From NCBI GenBank assembly GCA_951799405.1, contig OX637339.1, positions 12,338,001 to 12,402,000 of the forward strand: DNA of 64,000 bases, read 5' to 3'. The translations under genes were made by a program, and so were the position numbers. Source of the DNA: Agapetus fuscipes. Lineage: Eukaryota > Arthropoda > Insecta > Trichoptera > Glossosomatidae. Within the stretch, counting starts at the first letter, position 1, and each line of letters opens with the position of its first letter. This document shows positions 53,722 through 64,000 of the stretch, one piece after another. Below the pieces are notes generated by a model, which was not told the origin of the DNA, did no database searches, and worked only from the letters and a program-made list of their open reading frames with translations.

Positions 53722-56700
53722 GTGAGTTCTATTTTGTTTGTATCTATCTCTTAATAAATGTATTCAATTGACTTTCCAAGACGTTGGTGAAGTTCAGTTA
53801 ATAAAAGTCTTTGGGCTACAAATTCTGGGACACATACAGTATATGGACCATCAGGGCCTGGAGAGGATAGTTGTGACAGATCCTGAAGGGCAGTAGGAAG
53901 ACACAGAGTAAGCTGTGTAAGACACATCCAGTGAATGGATCATCAAAGCCTGGAGATGACAGACCCTGAAGGAAGCAGGGCAGTGGAGAGACACTGAGTA
54001 AGCTGTGTGGGACACATCCAGTGAATGAACCATCAAAGCTTGGAGATGATGGACCCTGAAGGAAGCAGGGCAGTGGGGAGACACATAAGAAGGTGTCTGG
54101 ACGGAGATTGGGACTGGAGACGATAGCCTTTGGATGGACAGGACATGCGTAATCCTATGTGGATAAGGCAACAAGAAGTTGCACTTTATGTGTAGCTTAG
54201 TTGCATTTTTTTGTAGGTGCATTTCATGTGTCTAGTGTGAAATGGCTGTAACATTGACTTTTGTGTGACAATCTCAATTGTTTGCCTATGTAATTTGTGT
54301 GGACTCTTCTCTTGTTATGTTCCAGGCACTGCCGTCAGAGCCATATCCCCAACACCTCTGCTCCTCCTGTATGTGCAGCCTCACTGACGCCTTCCTCTTC
54401 CAAAAGCAATGCCAGAAAAGTGAACGCAAGATAAGACTCCTCTACCAAGCCAAATTAGGTTGGTTAAGTGCACTAAGAAATGGCTTATCTAAGAGGAATG
54501 ACTGCTAAGACCCAGAATTATAGAGTTCGAAATGAATAGGGCTATCAACGAGTGAGGTAGAAACGAGAATATTGGAGGAGTATAATGGATACATAAATGA
54601 TATTTTGTACATGTGTCCAGTCGCCAGTGCGCTGTGTACCTCCACATATGTGTCTCCATTTTGCACACTTTTTTCATCTCTTTGTGCACGCTCCTAAATT
54701 TTTCTCACTCTGCAGAGGTTTCAGCTATTTTCAATCTTGCTTTTTTGATCAATCCATCCATTCTTTCTTTGAAATCAAATACTTTTTTGAATACATAATA
54801 ACCCATTTTCCTAAATTTATTCACTGATATACCTTTTGAGGACTGGAGGACTCAGGCTCGAAGCATTCTCAGAATAATTGCTTGGGCATTACATAATTGG
54901 ATGTTGTGTAAACTGAATGCCTCCACCGTGCTCTAGTTTTGCAATGAGATACTGTCATTATAATTTTGAGTCTTTGACTGCTTCTGCCTTGGTTCATTTA
55001 AAAAGTTTTTTTTGTATAAATGAATAAGTTTCAAACTTCCAAAATTATATCTGTACCTTAGAGCATAAACAACGGAAGTCTTTTTTTTTATAAATGAATA
55101 AGTTTCAAACTTCCAAAATTATATTTGTACCTTAGAGCATAAACAACGGAAGTCTTTTTTTTATAAATGAATAAGTTTCAAACTTCCAAAATTATATCTG
55201 TACCTTAGAGCATAAACAACGGAAGTCTTATTTTTATAAATGAATAAGTTTCAAACTTCCAAAATTATATCTGTACCTTAGAGCATAAACAACGGAAGTC
55301 TTTTTTTTTATAAATGAATAAGTTTCAAACTTCCAAAATTATATTTGTACCTTAGAGCATAAACAACGGAAGTCTTTTTTTATAAATGAATAAGTTTCAA
55401 ACTTCCAAAATTATATCTGTACCTTAGAGCATAAACAACGGAAGTCTTTTTTTTATAAATGAATAAGTTTCAAACTTCCAAAATTATATCTGTACCTTAG
55501 AGCATAAACAACGGAAGTCTTTTTTTTTTATAAATGAATAAGTTTCAAACTTCCAAAATTATATCTGTACCTTAGAGCATAAACAACGGAAGTCTTTTTT
55601 TTTTATAAATGAATAAGTTTCAAACTTCCAAAAATATATCTGTACCTTAGAGCATAAACAACGGAAGTCTTTTTTTTATAAATGAATAAGTTTCAAACTT
55701 CCAAAATTATATCTGTACCTTAGAGCATAAACAACGGAAGTCTTTTTTTTATAAATGAATAAGTTTCAAACTTCCAAAATTATATCTGTACCTTAGAGCA
55801 TAAACAACGGAAGTCTTTTTTTTGCGTTTTTGAGTTAATGATGCAGAAATTATTATAATTAGCTGTTCTATAAATGGTAAAAATATTGGAGTCCTCAAAC
55901 TCATAGTTACTGAGATATCAAGTGTAATAAATATGGGATGCACATAAAAGTGCGAGCATAAACCACGGAAGTTCCACATACGGTGTTCACATTACTTCAC
56001 ATTAAATAAATATCGATAAAAGAAGATAAACAGTTTTTACAGATCAAAAATATCTCGTCTAGTTTAGAAGTTATGATGGTTTAAAAAAGTGCACATTTTC
56101 GCTAAAACTCGTCTCCTACACATTTTACTAAATGTGACTACCGTTTTTTATGCTCTAAGGTACAGATATGTTTGCCTAATGTTGAGAATTTCTGTCTCAC
56201 GAAATTACTGTTTGGAGGGGTCCAGATGCCCTATCCTGGGAGAAAAAAACTCCAAAATGTTTTTGAAAAAGTGTGTAGACTGGACAATGTTGGTTGATTT
56301 GTCAATGTGTCGCTCTTTTTAACCCCTGGAGCACCAGCGATTTTCTGTCTAATTCAGACACCCAACTCGTGGTTTTTTATATTAAATATCTCCAAAGATA
56401 CAAAACATATCTCCTGTGGGTTTTTTTATATCAAAAAACAATGAAATAAAGTTTTTTTAGTGCCTACCAAAAAAAAAAAAAACTTTTGAGGATTTATTAT
56501 TTTGCTCCATCATAATTTAGATTACGGAAAAAAGATCTAAAAATAGATATACCTCATTAGTATGCGTAGGCACAAAATCACAATACATCGCAAAAAATAG
56601 AAGTTAATGACCCTTATTATTTACACAAAAAAAAGTTTGATTGTGTTAGTGGTCTTATGTCAACAAATTGTGGAATTTGGCTTTTCTAACAGTCAGTTTT

Positions 56701-59700
56701 CAAGGTCAACTTAAATATTATATTTTAAATACCTACAAACAAAAATGAATGCTTTGAATTTATTGGTGGATGGTTCTATCCAATAGCAGTACTTCATGCG
56801 ATTTCGATGTTATTGCCGTGTAAAAACCTATAGAATTTTTTTTAAAATCGCGTATAGTACTATGAGCGCGGATCCGCGTTCTGGCGCTCGAGGGGTTAAA
56901 AGGCACTAGTGCTGTTGACAGAAGCAAGCTTATCAGTTGCCAAAAATTGTTTAAAACCGCTTCAATTGTGTGTTTATAATTGTTTAAAATGATCCTTGGA
57001 ATTATGTTTCAGAAGTAAAGAATGAAGCTCCAGAATTGAAGTATAAAATTGAAGAAGTCAATTTTGATTATGATGAATCATTCATAGAAAGTGCCCTTGA
57101 AAAACATGAGGATACAAAGGATGCTCCTAAAGAAATCAATCGGACTAAACCCAAGGAATACATTAAGCTTTCATTGGCAACAATAAGTGAAAGGATGAAA
57201 GCAGCGAAGAAAGCAGTAGAAAAAGTAGTTAAGAAAAAAGTTTGTAAAAAACAGGTGAGTACAAAAGAACCCCGTTATCGGAATCAATGAGACTTGAAAA
57301 AGACAAAGTTGTGATGTCACAAAACCGGGTGGCTATGGCGAAGGCTAACTAATATTTTGTAATTGGTTGCTAAGGATCCTAATTAAGTTTGATTGTGGAA
57401 AAAAATCTTACTCCAAATTTAGTACATTCTTTGACTTAAAGGCTACTATTATTTGTTATTTAAAAAATAAAAATTGTGAAGAGGAATGCAATTCACCAAC
57501 CTATTTTGCCTGGCCAGAAACAAGTATTGACGTTTGTCTTGTCTTGTCTTGTATCCTGCCGCCTTTCCTCTAGGGGTGGCCAGTACCTCCACACAAGTGC
57601 CTCCACTTGACTCTGTCCTTGCATACTTCTTTCATCTCATCTAATTTCATCACTCTTTTCATGCATGCTCTTCTCTTGTTTCCACTCTGTAAATTCCATT
57701 CATTCGCAATCTCATTTATCTGATCAATCCATTGTTTCCTAGGTCTTCCCCTTCCACGCTTACCTATCGTTTAAGATTTTAAATTATGATTATGGTCGTT
57801 AGACATTTTATAGAATGAAAAAAACGGATTTTACTGACCGTGCAAAAGAGAAGAACGATTTTCTCTACGTTTCGTCAGAGTCATATCCGACGTTCTCAGG
57901 AGACGTGTGTCTTCTACAAAGAAGATCCACAAACTGTTAAATTATTGTTGTTTGATTGAGGCCGAAGGTTGTAGGTACTTTTATTAACCTTTGGTGTCTT
58001 TACAAGTTAGATTAAAGAATTGACACCCTGGGCCATTTCAATAATGCGTGAAGACAAATTAGTTTGTTTGTTTTTCAGTTTAAAAGTGTTGCAAAAAAGA
58101 AAACTAAAAGAATTAAAATTGAAAAAGAGGGAAAACTGGCAGCTATAACACAAGTAGGTACCAATCTTTAAAGACATAAATAAAGTTTGAATGGGATCCG
58201 CACAATTCTAGAGACCAAAAACTTGCAACGTCACACGGCCGTGTTGCTAGAGAAAAGGCAAACTAACATTTTGTTATGGGTTACTAAGGACCCTAGTTAT
58301 ATAGAACTACCCTTTGCATGCTGAGATATTTTTTTTTTTGCCATCCTTTTTTTTCTCTATGGAATTTGTGCCAAGTTCTTTTAGAAAATGTTAGCCTTTA
58401 TCAAACAAATGTGTTTTTTTTTTCAGTCGAAAAGTGTTGCGAAAAGGAAAACTAGGGAAAAACAAACTGTCAAAAAAGATAACCTGGCAACCACGAAATC
58501 AGTGGGTACCAACTGTCAAGAGCTTTAATTATATTTTTGATTATACCTACCTTACTAAACTGTTTTATTTTTATTTTATTAGACAGACCATGATAAGGAG
58601 TTTTCAGTTTTGGTGATGAAAAAGGAGCTCATAAAGGAGAAACAGGTAAGAATTCAGAAGGTTTTTTCTTTGACATATTATTACAGATTGAAAAAAATAC
58701 AGAATGAGGTCTGCACATGAATTGACTTAATCAAAATTGTGACGTTACACAACCAGATTACAATGTAAAAGTAAACCAAGATTTGTTATTGATTTCTAAG
58801 GACTGTAGTCTGCATAATATATATTATATTGGAAAAAGAAATCCACAAATCTATTTTATATACAAAAATATATTTATATATAATATATATAGACATATTT
58901 TTGGAAGATTCTGAAAGGTGGATTTGACTGAAAAGTGTGCGCCATCTCATGCAACATCAGTGTTCTAACCAAATAAATCATCAAATCATATAACAAGTGA
59001 AAATGGCCAACCCCACAGCTGACCGAGGCAGTGAGTTGGAGAAAAAGTTGTTAAGGACCAGGCGCAATAAAAACCCCTCGGCTATGTGACTCCATAGTAA
59101 AAAAGGGATTCCAGATAATCAGGAATTTTCTATTTTACGGCATTGTGAAATGTATGCAGTTGACGGTTATGCTAAATGCACTACGTAACGCTTTTGTGTC
59201 TTTTTAAACTGTGTTCTGTTTGAAATGTCAGCAGATCAAAAAAGCTGCAAATAAGCATGTTCTAACCTGAAAAAACATAACAATTTGTAATATAACACCG
59301 ACCAAGAAAGTGAAAGTGAAAGCTTATAACTTACCTACATTATTTTGAATGGATGTTTTTGCTCTCTGTCCTGTGTCTATCCTGGCCAAGTGACATTGCA
59401 TTTTTTTTTCCACATTTCAAGTGTACTGAGTCTATTATGATTTGTTTGTTTGTAGGAGCAGTATATATGTGACCTGTGTAACGCGAGCACCATCTCCAGG
59501 AATGGCATGATCCTGCATATGAAAGCTCACTTCGAGGCTCGCCCATTCAAATGTGACGTCTGCAATAAAAGGTATGTAGGTACCTGTGATCACTTGCTTC
59601 ACTTCTTTCTGTACCGCTTCTATCCAAGATCAACGCATCCTTCCTTCCTTCCTTTCTCATTCTTTCTCAGATCATTCTGGATGTAAGTTTTCTCCTATCT

Positions 59701-62700
59701 TCTCTATTTCTTTTGAGACAATAATTTATTTTAGTTTATAGTAACTGCATTTTATTCATTGTTAAAATAGCATGCAGTTTCCATTCAAAATAGTTAATGT
59801 TTGTTTAAAGCAACATTGTCTTTACACACACAATCAAACAAATAATTTGATTGTTATCAGTAATATAATAATTACTTGTAAATCCTGAGCTCACCGAAAC
59901 GTTTCAGAGAACCGTTGCTGAAGCAGCTAAGGGCCGATCTTATAAACATCCGTTTGTTAAATGTCAAATCTAATAAACCGAAACTTGGTACAAATTTCGT
60001 TTTTCAGTATTATAACAATTCGTTCGTAAATTTTCGGTTTAATTTTACCGGCGGATCTAACCGACAGCCGACCCCCGGTTTTCGGGTAGATACCGGTCGG
60101 TTTGTTAAGGTTTGAGGTAAGGTCAGCTGTCAAAGCATTATTTTTTTGCGGCGAGTTTAGCGTGACATTGGACTTCTACGCTCTATCCTGTTGAAGATAA
60201 TTTCTTCCGACAGTGATAGAGAATCCATTAAAATAGGGCTGTATCAGTCGTTTTCGTGTTTGTCATACGCAACTTTAGGTTATGTTTCTTCTCTGACAGC
60301 AAACGGATGACATAATATGTTCATGAATGCACGCAAAAAATCATCAAAAATACGAGTGCATTATTGAGAACTAACGAACGGTTAAAAAAGCTTTATAGGA
60401 CGACCATCGGTAAGATCAGTCCGTTAACGTCCATCCGTTAGTAAAATGAGGATTTACTTACGGATATTTAGTCCAGCGTTTATAAGTACGGCCCTTAGGC
60501 TTTTAAATTTGAAATATTAATTTTGATTGTTATATTGTATTTCATGGATTATTTTGTTTTTTTCTTGTTTTATATAGTTAAATATATAGAAGTTCAACAG
60601 TTTCATCAACAATTTATTGCAAACATGAGCAAAACTTCTGGAAGTTCAAGCTCTAAAAGACCACGGCAACAGATCCCGAAAAGCAACTCTGCACTATCTA
60701 TGTTTCTTGACTTGAAGATTGGCCAACAAGCCATTTATCCAAATTGATTTACCTTTCTAACATCACCACTGTTTCAGGAATAGCATCAAAAGTTACAGGG
60801 TTGTATCTGTTTTAGTTTCAAGCGCCCAGAGCATCTGGAGCGTCACGGTGTGTTCCACGGCAGGATGGAGAGCATCTGCGACATTTGCGGCAAGAAATTC
60901 AAGTTCCCGCACTCGCTGCAGGCGCACCGCACCATCCACACGGGCGAGAAGAGACACAAGTGCAGCGTGTGCGGCCAGAGTTTCAGGACTTACCAGCGGA
61001 TGCGCACCCACAGGGACAAGCACGGGGAGAGGATCAAGAACCACGTCTGTGAGGTCATCACATTCTTTTGTATCTTAATCATATTTTTATTTCAATCTCC
61101 TCACCGGGTTTTTATGCGTCAAGAAGCTGACATTTGTATTATAACAGATCTGTGGAATGAAAGTGCTCACAAAGAACACTCTGATCCGCCACTACTGCAA
61201 TTCACTGTTTTAGCTAAATAATAAAAAGAATAAAAGAAGAGCCTGTATGAAGAAGGTTATGACTCTGGAGGAAATGAAAGAAGAATGTAAGGACAGAAAG
61301 AAATGGTGGTTGATCTGTAATGTTGGCGGCTAGGGTTTATTAAATTAGAATTTGTTTTCTGTTTTTTGTCCATAGATATTATTATTTAGTAATGTATAAA
61401 ATGTAATTTGTCATGTACGAGTATGTTCCTTGACTTATAGGTTGGTATGCGGCTGACCACCCATGCTGTAAAAATGGTTCACTTTGCCAATGTCACCCCT
61501 GTCTCAGGGAAGGACGGCAAGAGTTGCAGGGTGTATGTCCATTTGAGATTTGGTTTTTATGTTGTAGGTTCACATGAGGCATGTGCAAGCGTGAATTTGT
61601 ACGTGTCTGGTTGTGAGAATGCATGTAATGTGAATCTCCAATGTAACATATCTTTGTAACTTAGATTAGATTAGATTAGCTCATGATTTTGCCATATAAT
61701 GTTAGGACATTCATCTGTAGATGGAATGCATCTCCTTAACTGATTACGCTGTAACCCAGCTAACCTGTTTATCAGAAATTCACTATTTTATTTTTACTTG
61801 TTTCCTTTCTTTATTTAATTTCCTAACCTGCTTATATCTACTAAGTAGAAGATAACAAAGACGATACTGGTGTGAATATGTAAATAGAAAGGAGATGATA
61901 GGATCCCACGTATTATTCTTGAAGGGAACCCAACCAGAAGAAAACCTGTGAAGATATGGCGTGACAGCTGACAGTTCAACTCACAGGAGACAGAAGTAAC
62001 GGCACAAACAGATCCTTTAAATCTATGTAAGGAAAAAGAAGAATAAGGAGTTTTCTATCCATAAGGAAACTAACAATTGTAATTATTGCAGATCTGCGGC
62101 AAGAAGGTGTTCACGAAGAACAGTTTGGCTCGTCACCGCCGCACCCACACTGGGGAGCGCCCTGAGCAGTGCCCGCTGTGCCCCAAAGCCTTCAGCACCA
62201 AGTCCATCCTAAGCACACACATCAAGTTCCATCTGGGGCAGAAGGACCACCAGTGTCCCCACTGCGATAAGTCCTTTGTCACGCGGGTATGTAGACAGGC
62301 TTTCCCGTCTTTTAATGTTTTTTATAATAATTGTGATGATGATGCATGATAGTTTTCCTTTGGTCATGACTATCTCAAGGGTGCAATGGCTCTTTGAGTG
62401 CAGCATTTTTTTTCAATCCTTTTTTGAAGGTGGCGGTGGGTTGGTCGATTTTAAGGTTGACAGATAGCTTATTCCAGGCGACTGGCCCAGCTACCCCAAA
62501 GCTCATGTTAGCGAATATTGAGGTGTTTGCCTTTTTGGGTACTATGACCTTCGAGCAGTGGAGCGCAGAGCATAGGGGTCATCTCAAAGTATAGTCGACA
62601 GGACATAGCTCGAAGAGGCATGGGGTCACTGTACTTATTAGACGCTGTGGACCGTGAGGCACAATATAAATTCAACACTCTCTCAGACCCTCAGCCAGTG

Positions 62701-63231
62701 CAGCTCCCTCAGCAATGGTTACATGTGACAGTACTTGTCTTTTCTCAAAATACTCCTGGCAACAGCATTAAAGGCCATCTGCAGACGATCAACAGACTTG
62801 GGAGGTAGTCTTGTGTACATTGTATTGCAATAGTCCAATTGAGAAACTACGAAAGCAGCTGCCAGACTCCTTACAGCATCCACAGACTAACTTCTTGAAA
62901 TATGATCAATCGGTGAATGTAGAAAAAAACTTTCCTCACCGTCCTAAACATTTGGGCCTCCATGGATAATGCTTCATCTCGGTTGAGCATCCAATAGGTG
63001 CTGCCGGCCTCATGGTTTAAAGATAAAATTTAATCACATTATTCCTCTTCTGCAGATATGTGTTTTGTATGTATAGGGAGCTCTGAAAGTGCACTCTTGC
63101 ACTCACAAGACTGACAGGCCCTACAAGTGTGACACCTGCTTCAAGGAGTTCAGCTGCCTCAGCAGCCTGAAGACACACCAGCACTCCCACTCCCTCAGCA
63201 ACCAGTTCACCTGCAGCATCTGCAGCCACAG
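53569..63231 (+). CDS. ZAD-C2H2 zinc-finger protein, 11 exons found, 3' partial
   Basis: Insect ZAD-C2H2 proteins are nuclear DNA-binding regulators that dimerise through the N-terminal ZAD, a four-Cys zinc domain. Exons (phases agree throughout): 53569-53721, 54326-54458, 57013-57254, 58079-58153, 58427-58501, 58583-58645, 59456-59571, 60816-61053, 62092-62286, 63077-63231, plus a broken duplicate at 61148. ZAD cysteines: LCRSCL in exon 1 and LCSSCM in exon 2. The linker is acidic, then Lys-rich, with one SUMO-type VKNE. Fingers run from YICDLC through FKCDVC, SICDIC, HKCSVC, HVCEIC, EQCPLC, HQCPHC and YKCDTC to FTCSIC, the last one incomplete. Later finger exons are GC-rich, early ones AT-rich. 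In-frame Met codons are at 53569 and 53593. Confidence 0.87.
53830..54090 (+). repeat. About 86-bp tandem repeat, three copies
   Basis: CCTGAAGG recurs at 53882, 53964 and 54054 with shared GACACATCCAGTGAATG and CATCAAAGC words. It derives from the LINE-type piece at 47980-48060. Confidence 0.7.
54326..54458 (+). CDS. ZAD gene exon 2
   Basis: Acceptor TTCCAG ends 54325; second half of the ZAD: LPSEPYPQHLCSSCMCSLTD and FLFQKQCQKSE. Donor GTTGGT at 54459. Confidence 0.85.
54610..54830 (-). repeat. LINE 3' end fragment, decayed (family of 1392-4096)
   Basis: GTACCTCCACATATGTGTCT and CACTCTGCAGAGGTTTCAGC correspond to 1443-1600 in antisense. Confidence 0.6.
55015..55822. repeat. Tandem array, about 73-bp unit, 11 copies
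   Basis: Units contain ATAAATGAATAAGTTTCAAA, CTTCCAAAATTATATCTGTA and CCTTAGAGCATAAACAACGG, separated by T-runs of 6-9 bases. Copies are almost identical. An inverted partial unit (TATGCTCTAAGGTACAGATATG) lies at about 56147. In the second intron of the ZAD gene. Confidence 0.95.
55823..57000. other. Intron sequence, no exon seen
   Basis: AT-rich, with the inverted partial repeat unit at about 56147 and short homopolymers; no coding signal. Confidence 0.5.
57013..57254 (+). CDS. ZAD gene exon 3, acidic to basic linker
   Basis: Acceptor TTTCAG ends 57012; VKNEAPELKYKIEEVNFDYD, then Lys-rich AKKAVEKVVKKKVCKKQ. Donor GTGAGT at 57255. Confidence 0.83.
57530..57772 (-). repeat. LINE 3' end (family of 1392-4096)
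   Basis: TATCCTGCCGCCTTTCCTCT, AGGGGTGGCCAGTACCTCC and GGTCTTCCCCTTCCACGC match the start of the LINE region at 1410-1620, antisense. Confidence 0.85.
57774..57995. mobile_element. Palindromic-ended element, copy 2
   Basis: Shares the first 110 bases with 28918-29030; then the other end of the element follows in reverse order. The motif on the minus strand at 57869-57899 keeps the stem and GAAAC. It directly abuts the LINE fragment. Confidence 0.65.
58079..58153 (+). CDS. ZAD gene exon 4, Lys-rich, 25 codons
   Basis: Acceptor TTTTTCAG ends 58078; FKSVAKKKTKRIKIEKEG; donor GTAGGT at 58154. Same length as the next exon and similar in sequence. Confidence 0.75.
58427..58501 (+). CDS. ZAD gene exon 5, duplicate of exon 4
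   Basis: Acceptor TTTTTTCAG ends 58426; SKSVAKRKTREKQTVKK; donor GTGGGT at 58502. Exactly 25 codons. Confidence 0.72.
58583..58645 (+). CDS. ZAD gene exon 6
   Basis: Acceptor TTATTAG ends 58582; TDHDKEFSVLVMKKELIKEK; donor GTAAGA at 58646. 21 codons. Confidence 0.72.
59456..59571 (+). CDS. ZAD gene exon 7, first fingers
   Basis: Acceptor TTTGTAG ends 59455; EQYICDLCNAS with His pair HMKAH, then FKCDVCNK. Donor GTATGT at 59572, phase 2. Confidence 0.85.
59927..60498. mobile_element. MITE with about 20-bp inverted ends, TA target
   Basis: AAGGGCCGATCTTATAAAC at the left and GTTTATAAGTACGGCCCTT at the right are inverted with two changes; TA flanks both. The 0.57-kb interior has no transposase. 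In a ZAD gene intron. Confidence 0.7.
60590..60770 (+). repeat. Interspersed repeat shared with 6890-7010
   Basis: CATGAGCAAAACTTCTGGAA, AGACCACGGCAACAGAT and GAAAAGCAACTCT have counterparts at 6927-6993. It may be the 5' part of a retroelement ORF (SSSSKRPRQQ), but nothing more can be recognised. Confidence 0.5.
60816..61053 (+). CDS. ZAD gene exon 8, fingers
   Basis: Acceptor GTTTTAG ends 60815; completes finger 2, then SICDICGKKF and HKCSVCGQSF fingers with a TGEKRHK linker, ending HVCE. The donor GTCATC at 61054 is weak but gives the right frame. Confidence 0.85.
61148..61214 (+). pseudogene. Broken duplicate of the zinc-finger exon at 62092
   Basis: After acceptor ATAACAG the sequence reads ICGMKVLTKNTLIRHYC, parallel to ICGKKVFTKNSLARHRR of the intact exon. 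It then meets a stop, and LINE sequence begins at about 61222. The second His and the remaining fingers are missing. Confidence 0.85.
61222..61676 (+). mobile_element. LINE family-A copy, 5' truncated
   Basis: Starts inside the last LINE codons (RRACMKKVMTLEEMKEE) and runs through the complete tail to TTAGATTAGATTAG. It interrupts the duplicated zinc-finger exon. Confidence 0.9.
62092..62286 (+). CDS. ZAD gene exon 9, fingers
   Basis: Acceptor ATTGCAG ends 62091; completes CEICGKKVF..HRRTH, then EQCPLC and the start of HQCPHC; donor GTATGT at 62287. GC-rich. Confidence 0.88.
62340..63010 (+). repeat. Decayed interspersed repeat, LINE 3'-region type
   Basis: Phrases such as TATTCCAGGCGACTGGCCCA echo the layout of repeat D (46785-47290). 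No open frame. Weakly supported. Confidence 0.35.
63077..63231 (+). CDS. ZAD gene exon 10, fingers
   Basis: Acceptor GTATAG ends 63076; finishes the previous finger (ALKVHSCTH), then YKCDTCFKEF..HQHSH and the start FTCSICSH. Donor GTATCT at 63232, phase 2; the gene continues beyond the visible exons. Confidence 0.85.
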
Positions 63232-64000
63232 GTATCTAGTTCCATGTGTTTAGTTATTATTATTATTTTTTATTTATTTATTAGGAAGACCAACAGCGTT
63301 AAAAAACAGGATTAAAAGCAACAGTAGACACAAAAAGCCAATAAGAGGTCCTCACGTAAAAAGACAATTTAAATTAAACAAAGGAGAAGAGTATTACAAG
63401 AGATTATACAAAATTAAAAAAAAGCAATCGAAAGAAAATATAAACTGAAAATGGTAATGGAAGACATAATTAAACAAAGCTGAAAGACAATAAAAAAAAA
63501 TAAAGTAAAAATAGTAATGAGAGATACAACCTAGGATACAAAGAAGTTCTGCGTCATCCGCTGTCTTACCAACGTTGGTTTAGAATTGAAGAGGTCAAAA
63601 TCAAAATGATCTGCGTTATGATTAAAACTGTCACTTGCACGCCACATAAATGCATTTTATCTATAGTAAGTGTGGGAAAAAGGTAAGTTTATTGGACAGG
63701 GATTTCTAAGTGGTTTAACAGGTACGTTAATATTTATCAGGGAGAGGAGATCTGGACAGTCGATGGAATTATGGGTTATGGGTTGTATGGGTTATGCACA
63801 GATGGTGCATAGGTGGTAGGTATTACTTTACTTTACCGTACTTTCTCCAGCTCACAAGCCTTGAAGGTTCAGGGCCTCCAACACCACAATCCATCAGGAC
63901 TCTCTGAGCTGCTTCCTTCTATAGTCCCCTTACTCCCAGAACTTTGGTGTCAGTCTCGAAATTGGTCTGCTCACCACATCCTGTGGCGTTGGAGTGGTCT
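63232..64000. other. Intron or 3' part of the ZAD gene, no exon seen
   Basis: AT-rich to about 63830. The end (63840-64000) is richer in GC with CTCACAAGCCTTGAAGG and resembles a decayed retroelement, not identified. Confidence 0.4.

Overview
This is nuclear DNA of an insect, rich in introns and transposable elements. Three things point to an insect: a Sidestep-family Ig/FN3 receptor, a ZAD-type C2H2 zinc-finger gene (the ZAD domain is essentially an arthropod, mostly insect, invention), and dense LINE/SINE debris with small exons. A moth or butterfly is plausible, but I cannot establish the order from sequence alone.

Layout. (1) Positions 1-25101, + strand: the 3' two-thirds of a Sidestep-family cell-surface receptor. 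Sixteen exons keep one reading frame for 735 codons plus stop: Ig domains, one FN3 domain, a membrane span and a long cytoplasmic tail. Its introns hold a LINE with a long open ORF (1392-4096), a 5S rRNA/LINE chimera (8379-9402), tRNA-derived SINEs, and a complete 9.5-kb LTR element (10039-19586). That element has 2448-bp LTRs in which I saw no differences and no gag/pol, so it is LARD-like. (2) 25102-30000: no host gene; SINEs, a foldback element and palindromic repeats. (3) 30043-33653, - strand: a complete two-exon mitochondrial valyl-tRNA synthetase. About 100 bp upstream of its start codon begins a 2.1-kb terminal-inverted-repeat element (33756-35868) carrying a 172-bp tandem array. (4) 37637-41339: a compact LTR retrotransposon with 89-bp LTRs, an intact gag and pol, and a textbook -1 frameshift signal. 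(5) 41600-47500: MITEs (one hAT type with a perfect 8-bp target duplication), a decayed 80-100-bp repeat field and LINE fragments. (6) 47564-52798, - strand: a C2H2 zinc-finger gene whose first exon(s) I could not find; its introns hold a Penelope-like GIY-YIG fragment and LINE copies. (7) 53569 to beyond 63231, + strand: a ZAD-C2H2 zinc-finger gene, 3' incomplete in the window, with a 73-bp tandem array, a duplicated Lys-rich exon and a duplicated, broken zinc-finger exon.

The host genes do not form a pathway: one neuronal guidance receptor, one mitochondrial translation enzyme, and two divergently arranged zinc-finger transcription-factor genes. Most of the sequence is a record of retroelement activity.

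The most unusual signals are the coding-free giant-LTR element with purine-tract-like repeats next to its polypurine tract, the 5S-LINE chimera, the frameshift cassette of the 89-bp-LTR element, and a recurring hammerhead-like motif (CTGANGA, stem, GAAAC) in several separate palindromic elements.
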